Shown here: positions 54,565-64,000 of the stretch, piece by piece
Layout: each line of letters begins with the position of its first letter
Numbering within the stretch: the first letter of the stretch is position 1
From: Rhodococcus oxybenzonivorans
GTDB lineage: Bacteria; Actinomycetota; Actinomycetes; Mycobacteriales; Mycobacteriaceae
Assembly (NCBI RefSeq): GCF_003130705.1
Contig: NZ_CP021355.1
Coordinates: 1-64,000 of the forward strand
Direction: 5' to 3'
DNA: 64,000 nt
Notes under the pieces: model-generated
Told to the model about the DNA's origin: nothing
The model's database searches: none
Seen by the model: the letters and a program-made list of their open reading frames with translations, nothing else
Program-made: the position numbers and the translations under genes

Positions 54565-54582
54565 CTATTATTTACTATTAGA
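54565..54582. promoter_or_regulatory. Tandem ACTATTA repeats before the FHA gene
   Basis: ACTATTA (54565-54571) and ACTATTAG (54575-54582) are spaced 10 bases apart, one helical turn; the complementary palindromic form ACTAATAGT occurs at 54709-54717 next to the regulator gene. They are likely binding sites for the 54737 protein. Confidence 0.55.
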
Positions 54583-54708
54583 TTAGTGCAAACTCATCGA
54601 CCGACGGTAGGTGCAATGCATGTGACGCGCATCACTAGCACCGTGTGACCTCGAAGGATCCGACGCTCGACCCCGCGCTGAGTTCCCTCGCCGATACGGA
54701 TGGTTTCT

Positions 54709-54717
54709 ACTAATAGT
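54709..54717. promoter_or_regulatory. ACTAATAGT site before the HTH regulator
   Basis: ACTAATAGT lies 20 bases before the start codon of the 54737 gene and is related by inversion to the ACTATTAG motifs at 54565-54582. Confidence 0.5.
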
Positions 54718-54736
54718 CTCGGCTAAAGTAGGCACT

Positions 54737-55420
54737 ATGAGCGAGCAGACGTTGATCGACCCCACGCTGCCGACCGCGCTCGGCGAGACCCGGAACCGGG
54801 TGCTGGACCTGTTGTGCGCCGCGGCGGAACCGATGGGCGTACAGGACATCGCCGACCGGGTCGACCTGCATCCGAATACGGCCCGGTTTCATCTGGACGG
54901 ATTGGTCGACGCGGGCCTGGCCGAGCGTCGCGCCGAGGACAGCCGCCGGCCGGGTCGGCCCCGGATGGTCTATGCCGCTACCCCCTCGGATGCGTCCACC
55001 GGACAGCGCAGCTATCGGTTGCTGGCGGAGATGCTGACCGGTCTGATCGCCGACACTCTGCCGGAGCCCGGCCGGGCTGCCGAGACGGCCGGGGAGGCGT
55101 GGGGTCGCTACCTGGCGGAGCGGCCGGCCCCGTCGCAGCGGGTGGACGCCGCCGACGGGGTCCGCCGGTTGTCGACGGTGCTGGCCGAGTCCGGCTTCGC
55201 CCCGGGCGTGGTGGAGAACCTCGATCGACCAGTGATCCCGTTGCGACACTGCCCGTTCCGGGAGGTAGCCGAGCGGCACCGGGACGTGGTGTGTTCGCTG
55301 CACCTGGGCTTGATCCGCGGGGCGCTGGCCGAGGTGCGGGCACCGCTCGCGGCCGATCGACTCGAACCGTTCGTCGAGCCGTCGCTCTGCCTGGCGCACC
55401 TGATCCCCACCCCCGAATGA
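54737..55420 (+). CDS. ArsR/SufR-like HTH regulator with conserved cysteines
   Basis: 227 residues from ATG 54737. Winged helix in the first 80 residues (LLCAAAEPMGVQDIADRVDLHPNTARFHLDGLVDAGL, then RRPGRPRMVYA). The C-terminal domain has Cys172, Cys186 and Cys218 with His171 and His189 nearby (RHCPFREVAERH, VVCSLHLGLIRG, SLCLAHL), the spacing of SufR-type regulators that hold an iron-sulfur cluster. It probably senses iron or oxidative stress and controls itself and the FHA gene. Confidence 0.8.
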   Translation: MSEQTLIDPTLPTALGETRNRVLDLLCAAAEPMGVQDIADRVDLHPNTARFHLDGLVDAGLAERRAEDSRRPGRPRMVYAATPSDASTGQRSYRLLAEMLTGLIADTLPEPGRAAETAGEAWGRYLAERPAPSQRVDAADGVRRLSTVLAESGFAPGVVENLDRPVIPLRHCPFREVAERHRDVVCSLHLGLIRGALAEVRAPLAADRLEPFVEPSLCLAHLIPTPE

Positions 55421-55603
55421 GAGTTACCTCCACCTCGTGTGATTAGCGAGTGGTTGTTTCCCGGACAACCTCCCGGACAACCGATCACGCCGTAACCAGA
55501 TATCGGTCATTGTGGCAGCCACCGAGAACGTCGCTTGACGGATTCAAGAAGACATGATGCCCTGAGGGGTATGCGGCACCACACATCACGCGATGTGGAA
55601 TTG

Positions 55604-55750
55604 CGGTTGCGGGAAGTCGACCTTCGGCTCACCAGCCCGCGACGGGGCTGTGCTCGAGGTTCTCGATGATCACCCACACCTCACTGCGAGAGACATCGCC
55701 CATCTGGTCCGCGAGCAGATCGAAACAGGTGTCTCAAGCAAGCGATACCG
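55604..55750 (+). pseudogene. furA remnant upstream of catalase
   Basis: Reading 55602 onward gives ELRLREVDLRLTSPRR and, after one extra G near 55640, [31 protein letters not shown], the first ~48 residues of FurA-type repressors. The rest of the gene, including the metal sites, is gone. In actinobacteria furA usually precedes and represses the catalase gene; here only the N-terminal stub remains within the katA leader. Confidence 0.75.
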
Positions 55751-55801
55751 AGGTCGTCTTCTGAGGGCTGTGTCCGCAACGTCGAAAGAAAGAAGGGCAT
55801 G

Positions 55802-57322
55802 ATGGTTGAGAACAACTACACCACCGATGATGCGGGAATTCCGGTACCGAGCGACGAGCGTTCGCTCACCGTCGGCGCGGACGGTCCGATCTTGCTGCAC
55901 GACGCCTACCTCATCGAAAAGATGGCTGCTTTCAATCGCGAGCGTGTACCCGAGCGGCAGCCTCATGCCAAAGGAGGAGGGGCGTTCGGCACATTCGAGG
56001 TGACGGGCGATGTCAGTGCGTTTACCTTGGCGGACCTGTTCCAGCCTGGCAAGAAGACGGAGATGCTCGCACGGTTCTCCACAGTCGCCGGCGAACGTGG
56101 CAGTCCGGATACCTGGCGCGACCCGCGCGGTTTTGCCCTCAAATTCTATACCGAACAAGGCAATTTCGACATGGTCGGCAACAACACTCCGGTCTTCTTC
56201 ATGCGGGACCCGATGAAATTCCAGGATTTCATCCGTTCGCAGAAGCGGCGTGCCGACAACAATCTGCGCGATCATGATATGCAGTGGGATTTTTGGACGC
56301 TGTCTCCGGAGTCCGCGCATCAGGTGACGTGGTTGATGGGTGACCGCGGAATTCCGCGCACCTGGCGGCACATGAACGGCTATTCCAGCCATACGTACAT
56401 GTGGATGAACGCCGCGGGCGAGAAGTTCTGGGTGAAGTACCACTTCATCACCGATCAGGGAATCGAGTTCTTCACGCAGGACGAGGGCGATCAGATGGCC
56501 TCGATCGACACCGACTACCACCTTCGTGACTTGTGGGAGCACATCGAACAAGGTGATTATCCCAGCTGGACACTCAAGATGCAGATCATGCCGTTCGAGG
56601 ATGCAAAGACGTACCGGTTCAACCCGTTCGACCTCACCAAGGTCTGGCCGCATGCGGACTATCCACTCGTCGAAGTCGGCAAGATGACGCTGAACCGCAA
56701 TCCGAGCAACTACCACACCGAGATCGAGCAGGGGGCATTCGAGCCCAGCAACGCCGTGCCCGGAACCGGGCCGAGTCCGGACAAGATGCTGCTCGGCCGG
56801 TGGTTCTCGTATCCCGATTCGCATCGGCACCGCATCGGCGCCAACTACAAGGAGCTGCCGGTCAACCGGCCACACGCGACCACCGTGCGGTCGTATTCGA
56901 AGGATGGCCACATGCGCCACGAGAATCCCGGAGACCCGGTGTATGTACCCAACTCCAAGGGCGGCCCGCATGCGGATCCAGCGGTGGCGGGCGAACCCAT
57001 CGGCTGGTACAGCGACGGGGACATGGTGCGGCAGGCCTACACACTTCGCCAGGACGACGACGATTGGGGTCAGGCGGGCACGATGGTACGCGACGTTCTC
57101 GACGATGCGGCCCGCGGACGCTTGGTCGACAACATCGTCGGGCACCTACTCAACGGCGTGAGCGAACCTGTCCTGGCGAGAGTGTTCGAGTATTGGCGCA
57201 ATGTGGACAAAGGCCTCGGCGACAAAGTCGCGCAGGGGGTGCGCGCCAAAAAGGATGAACTCGATCCCAAGGCCGCGGGACAAGACAACCCGTCGCGTCG
57301 ATCCGCTCAAGAGAAGGCCTGA
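55802..57322 (+). CDS. katA: Monofunctional haem catalase
   Basis: 506 residues from ATG 55802; the ATG directly before is too close to the AGAAGG site. Catalytic His55 ([11 protein letters not shown]), Asn128 ([12 protein letters not shown]) and the haem-ligand Tyr337 ([12 protein letters not shown]) are present. It is a small-subunit clade 3-type enzyme that dismutates H2O2. The upstream furA is destroyed, which should remove its usual repressor; control may now come from the 54737 regulator or another factor. Confidence 0.95.
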   Translation: MVENNYTTDDAGIPVPSDERSLTVGADGPILLHDAYLIEKMAAFNRERVPERQPHAKGGGAFGTFEVTGDVSAFTLADLFQPGKKTEMLARFSTVAGERGSPDTWRDPRGFALKFYTEQGNFDMVGNNTPVFFMRDPMKFQDFIRSQKRRADNNLRDHDMQWDFWTLSPESAHQVTWLMGDRGIPRTWRHMNGYSSHTYMWMNAAGEKFWVKYHFITDQGIEFFTQDEGDQMASIDTDYHLRDLWEHIEQGDYPSWTLKMQIMPFEDAKTYRFNPFDLTKVWPHADYPLVEVGKMTLNRNPSNYHTEIEQGAFEPSNAVPGTGPSPDKMLLGRWFSYPDSHRHRIGANYKELPVNRPHATTVRSYSKDGHMRHENPGDPVYVPNSKGGPHADPAVAGEPIGWYSDGDMVRQAYTLRQDDDDWGQAGTMVRDVLDDAARGRLVDNIVGHLLNGVSEPVLARVFEYWRNVDKGLGDKVAQGVRAKKDELDPKAAGQDNPSRRSAQEKA

Positions 57323-57506
57323 GGACTTCGTCAGATCGTGATCACCTACACCGAGACCCCTCACTCCGTCTGCACCGGGTCGATGCGCTTCTCGGGTGGT
57401 TCCACTGGTAGCTGATCCGCCAACCACACATGAATACGCCTGTCGCTCAGTATGGATTAAACGACAGGCATATTCGGATCTATCGCCACCCTCGGCCGAC
57501 TGCTTA

Positions 57507-58372
57507 GAGGTTGTCTCATGTGGGGAGTTTCTTGAAGCAAGTGAGCGCGGCCGCGAGATGGAGGAATCCGGCAAAGTGCTCGGCGCGGCGTTCATAGCGG
57601 ATGGTCAGGCGTCGGTAGCCGGTGAGCCAGGCGATGGTGCGTTCGATCTTCCACCGGTACCGGCCCAGCCGGTCGTTCCTCTCGATTCCGCGACGAGCGA
57701 TGCGCGGGACAATGCCCTCTTCGCGCAGCCACCGGCGGTGCTTGTCGTAGTCGTAGCCCTTATCGGCGCGAAGCTTTCCGGGTTTGCGACGGCGCGGCCC
57801 ACGTCGGGACTTCACCGCCGGGATCGCGCTGACCATCGGTTGCAGCAAGGTGCTGTCGTGGGTGTTCGCCGCGGACACATCGACGACCAGCGGGATTCCA
57901 TTCGACTCGGACAGGACGTGGATCTTCGACCCCTTCTTGCCGCGATCGACCGGACTCGGCCCGGTCAGCGATCCCCTTTTTTCGCCCGCACGCTCGCGGC
58001 GTCCAGGATCGCTGCCGTCCAGTCGAGTTCACCGGCGCTACCGAGCCGGTCGAGCACCTCACGGTGCAGTCTCTCGAACACCCCTGCCGCCGCCCAGACG
58101 GTAAATCTTCGGTGCGCGGTAGGAACTGTGACCCCGAACGAGGGCGGCAGATGCCGCCACGCACATCCACTGGTCAGCACGTACACGATCGCGGTGAACA
58201 CCGCCCGATCATCCACCGGCGCACTGCCACCTCCCTGCGGCCGTGCGGCGAATCGCGGAATCAACGGTTCGACGATCTCCCACAACGCATCCGGCACCAA
58301 CCGCAGTGACAACCCATCTAACACGCGTCACATTATGCCCCACACGCCACTTCATCCACATGAGACACGCTC
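57507..58372 (-). mobile_element. IS5-family (IS427-group) insertion sequence
   Basis: Terminal repeats GAGGTTGTCTCATGTGG (57507-57523) and, at the other end, GAGCGTGTCTCATGTGG in complement (58356-58372), flanked by TTA on both sides (57504-57506 and 58373-58375) as a 3-base target duplication. It contains two overlapping transposase frames. Confidence 0.88.
57516..58324 (-). CDS. IS427-group transposase, two frames joined by frameshift
   Basis: orfA runs from ATG 58324 to 57965 (LVPDALWEIVEPLIPRF, SGCAWRHLPPSFGV, first Asp in WTAAILDAAS). orfB occupies the next register to 57516 (SKIHVLSESNGIPLVVDVSAAN, KLRADKGYDYDKHRRWL, YRWKIERTIAWL with the Glu). They overlap at an A6G4 run on the coding strand near 57973-57982, a typical slippery site, so a -1 or +1 shift should yield the fused transposase. 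Both halves are otherwise intact. Confidence 0.88.
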
Positions 58373-58476
58373 TTAGGCGGGCCGCCCCCTCATGAAGAAT
58401 CGCGCGAGAAGGACTGGTATTGAATCGAGCGTGGTTGCACACTGGATAGATCGGCCTACGAGCGAACGAGAAGAGC

Positions 58477-58758
58477 ATGCCCGTGTTCGTCGTTGAATAC
58501 ACCTACAGCCCCGAAACATCCTCCGGTCGTGATGATCACCGAACCGACCACCATGCGTGGCTCGCCGAATTGGTCCGCCGCAAAGTGGTCCTGTCATCGG
58601 GTCCCCTCGCCGACCATACCGGCGCCCAGTTCATCGTCGACGCCGCCGACGAAGACACCGTCACACGTCTGTTCACACACGATCCATTTGCTCAAGCAAA
58701 CCTCGTAGCAAAGGTTCTCATCGGCACATGGAACCCCGTGGGTGAAATCCGCGCCTAG
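58477..58758 (+). CDS. YciI-like protein
   Basis: 93 residues from ATG 58477. The pattern FVVEYTYSP, DDHRTDHHAWLAELV and DPFAQANLVAKVLIGTWNPV fits the YciI/YCII ferredoxin-like family, with a His in the RxxHxxWL segment and an Asp in the xDPF turn near the active-site pocket. Family functions include dehalogenase-like and redox roles, mostly unknown. It stands alone beside the IS element. Confidence 0.8.
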   Translation: MPVFVVEYTYSPETSSGRDDHRTDHHAWLAELVRRKVVLSSGPLADHTGAQFIVDAADEDTVTRLFTHDPFAQANLVAKVLIGTWNPVGEIRA

Positions 58759-58793
58759 ATGCTGATCCACGCCAGTGTCAGGATCGGGCATCG

Positions 58794-58991
58794 TCAGCGG
58801 AATTGACCGAACCGTGCACGGTATCTCTTGAAGGCTCGATGACCTCTGGTACTCGACGGTTCTCGTCGAACGGTCATAACCTCGACGCCGGGGATCCGTT
58901 GTGCGTAACTCGTCGTCTGAAATAGCCAGACCGCGGCACGGTCGCATTCGATAACAAGGCGCTCGTCTTGCCAGCGTGGCGGATGCACCAC
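58794..58991 (-). CDS. Small hypothetical protein
   Basis: 65 residues at most from GTG 58991. RWQDERLVIECDRAAVWLFQTTSYAQRIPGVEVM looks natural, and it directly follows the VOC gene on the same strand (stop 59001). No family recognised. Confidence 0.45.
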   Translation of the reverse strand: MVHPPRWQDERLVIECDRAAVWLFQTTSYAQRIPGVEVMTVRREPSSTRGHRAFKRYRARFGQFR

Positions 58992-59000
58992 CGCCTGTGG

Positions 59001-59420
59001 TCACCCGCGGAATCGTTGCGCGATCAGCTCCCGCGGTAGCTGCTCGGGGCCCGGGTAGGCGACGATGACCCGGATGCCGTCCGGGTCGCAACCATCCACG
59101 AAGGTCACCCCACCGACCGTCTGCGTGTATGTGGCCGCGTCATATGTGCGTAGTCGCTCGGTGATCCGCGCCAACTCGTCCTCGGTGTCGGCGGCCCACA
59201 TGACGTAGTGGACGCCGATAACGCTTACCCCGCGACGGGTCGATGCCCCCTTCTTCGCGTACATGTAGATCTGAAAGTTGTCCGGCGTCAGAAGGAGTGC
59301 TGCATCGGGCTCGCGCACAGCGACACGGCAGGCGAATACGTCGCAGTAGTACTTCACCGACCGATCCAACTCGGCCACTTGCATCACCGACGAGGCAACC
59401 TTGGCAGCGCACATTTTCAT
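59001..59420 (-). CDS. VOC (glyoxalase/bleomycin-resistance) superfamily protein
   Basis: 139 residues from ATG 59420. One VOC unit: SSVMQVAELDRSVKYYCDVFACRVAVREPDAALLL and GVHYVMWAADTEDELARITERL with ending VTFVDGCDPDGIRVIVAYPG. Of the usual metal ligands, the first His is replaced (VMQVAEL) and the last Glu is Ile-Arg-Val, so a metal-free ligand-binding role is possible. Confidence 0.75.
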   Translation of the reverse strand: MKMCAAKVASSVMQVAELDRSVKYYCDVFACRVAVREPDAALLLTPDNFQIYMYAKKGASTRRGVSVIGVHYVMWAADTEDELARITERLRTYDAATYTQTVGGVTFVDGCDPDGIRVIVAYPGPEQLPRELIAQRFRG

Positions 59421-59751
59421 CTCCTACGCCCGGGCGGTCCATGATCTTCAACCGCTCACGGCGCGGGGTGGACCCGTCGCTCAGATCGGAACGCACGCAT
59501 CCAATATTGTCCTCCGACACCATCGCGCCGCGCAATGCGGCAAGCGAATCGGGCCGATGACTAATCGTCCCACACTGTCCTGCAGATCGCCCCACTCCGT
59601 CTGCACCGTTGAGCCACCGGATCGGTCGTGGAGGTGGGGACATTCGGCCCTGGCAATTTGATGCGGACGGGCTATGGTGGCGGGCAAGGTCCGCGCTGCT
59701 GCTGCGGTGTCTGTGCTACGGCTGGCAACGCTGAAACAGGAGGACAGCTGT
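59421..59751. other. Divergent promoter region
   Basis: About 330 bases between the VOC gene and the AhpD-like gene; no repeats or genes recognised. Confidence 0.4.
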
Positions 59752-62906
<3,155 letters not shown>

Positions 62907-63146
62907 GCGGCTCGCCATAGAGCACCCATGCGGAAACAGCGTCTCTCGAACAGCCCCCGCTCCTCCGCCTCCGTCACCGTCCGGTGGAGTGAACGGTGCC
63001 AGGCCGCCCACGTGCATCGGATGCTCGCGGGACTCACCCCACAGCATCAGTGAGTCGGTCAGGGAAGCAGCAGGGTGACACCTTTTCGTTCCCCGACCAG
63101 GGCCGGAGACCCCTGTTCAAGGCCTGGCGGTGCAGAACTCGTGCGG

Positions 63147-63942
63147 CTACCGCATTACTGCCTTGCGGTTGAACAGCAACGCGCGTTTGACTTCGGTGAT
63201 CGCTTGCGTCACCTTGATTCCGCGCGGACAAGCGTCGGTGCAATTGAAGGTGGTGCGGCAACGCCAGACGCCGTCGATGCCGCCCCAGAATGTCCATCCG
63301 CTCCCCGGCGCCTTCGTCGCGGCTGTCGAAAATGAAGCGATGGGCGTTGACGATGGCGGCCGGCCCGAAATAGCTACCATCCGCCCAATACACCGGGCAC
63401 GACTCGGTACAGCACGCGCACAGGATGCACTTGGTGGTGTCGTCGTACCGGGCACGATCGGCCTGGGATTGGGTCCGCTCGCGGGTGGGCTCCTGACCCG
63501 ATGTCATCAGGAACGGTTTGATCTGGCGGTACGCCGAGAAGAACGGCTCCATGTCGACGACGAGATCTTTCTCGACCGGGAGTCCCTTGAGGGGTGCGAT
63601 CGTGACGGTGGTGTTCTTACCGTCTTTGTTCGGCATGTCGCGCATGAGCACCTTGCACGCGAGCCGGTTGACTCCGTTGATGACCATCGCATCCGATCCG
63701 CACACGCCGTGCGCGCACGAGCGGCGGAAGGTCAGGGTCCCGTCGAGATACCCCTTGACGTAGGTGAGCAGGTTGAGCAACCGATCGGTGGGCAGGCACG
63801 GAACCTCGAAGCTGACCCATCCGGCCTTGCCCGGGTCCTCGGGGTTGAAACGGCGAATCTTCAACGTGACCATCACGGCGCCTTCGGGGACCGGCGGTAG
63901 CGCGACGAAACCCGGGCCCTCGTTGTTCATGGTGACAGACAT
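63147..63942 (-). pseudogene. sdhB: Succinate dehydrogenase/fumarate reductase iron-sulfur subunit, frameshifted
   Basis: ATG 63942 gives SdhB/FrdB: 2Fe-2S motif SCAHGVCGSDAMVINGVNRLACK, then CILCACCTESCPVYW. One extra base in the CCCC run at 63283-63286 shifts the frame after GERMDIL; the correct end (GGIDGVWRC, NCTDACPRGIKVTQAITEVKRALLF, stop 63147) is intact in the next register. The gene may be dead or the base may be a sequencing error. Upstream partners would lie to the right of the window. Confidence 0.85.
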
Positions 63943-64000
63943 GGTTATCGACTCCAACCTCGTCAATTGCGTTTTCGGGGAGCTCGTCTCGGATTGTCCA

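Overview
The window is high-GC actinobacterial DNA with many ATGA/GTGA gene overlaps, GTG starts and actinobacterial families (WhiB, ANTAR, FadR-type GntR, DUF3263-like). The naphthalene dioxygenase genes closely resemble, from memory, the nar genes of Rhodococcus sp. NCIMB 12038 and R. opacus, so the source is most likely a Rhodococcus, and the mosaic of catabolic islands, IS elements and decayed genes suggests a large plasmid or a plasmid-derived island. No rRNA, tRNA or CRISPR array was seen.

Layout, left half. 1-2.2 kb: a glycolate/D-2-hydroxyacid type FAD oxidase (cut by the window edge) divergent from a GntR regulator, with a perfect operator-like inverted repeat between them. 2.2-3.0 kb: dead tyrosine recombinase. 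3.06-7.2 kb: a seven-gene array of two SCP2-like proteins and five unrelated-looking single-pass membrane proteins with long helical extracytoplasmic tails; I know of no described system of this architecture and it is my main candidate for something new. 7.8-17.0 kb: the naphthalene (nar) island: hydratase-aldolase, dihydrodiol dehydrogenase, a small conserved protein, both dioxygenase subunits, a divergent SCP2-like protein, a V4R-domain protein and GntR regulator, then rubredoxin and a fused electron-transfer flavoprotein. 17-31.4 kb: ring-cleavage genes: a decayed hydratase/acetaldehyde dehydrogenase/aldolase set, an MhpB-type extradiol dioxygenase with flavin reductase, a GntR gene, an operon of C-C hydrolase, FADH2-dependent monooxygenase, SDR, cupin and VOC-type extradiol dioxygenase, and an intact hydratase/acetaldehyde dehydrogenase/aldolase operon facing an IclR regulator.

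Right half. 32-43.2 kb: small unknown genes, an IS630 element, a TetR gene, a Baeyer-Villiger monooxygenase, acyl-CoA dehydrogenase, a dead AcoR-like activator, an acyl-CoA synthetase beheaded by an IS. 43.2-64 kb: a stress island: a duplicated module of three small genes, CBS-BON protein, Dps, ANTAR and WhiB regulators, an FHA protein facing a cysteine-bearing HTH regulator, catalase with a broken furA in front, an IS5-type element, YciI and VOC proteins, an AhpD-like protein overlapping aconitase, and a frameshifted succinate dehydrogenase iron-sulfur gene.

How it works together: nar enzymes would convert naphthalene to salicylaldehyde and pyruvate, with rubredoxin/ETF as possible electron carriers because no ferredoxin or reductase gene is present; the 17-31 kb genes would hydroxylate and meta-cleave a further phenolic and feed pyruvate and acetyl-CoA to central metabolism. 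Similar 16-base sites in front of several catabolic operons point to a family of GntR operators. The right-hand island looks like an oxidative/starvation stress set that could protect cells carrying out oxygenase-heavy catabolism.
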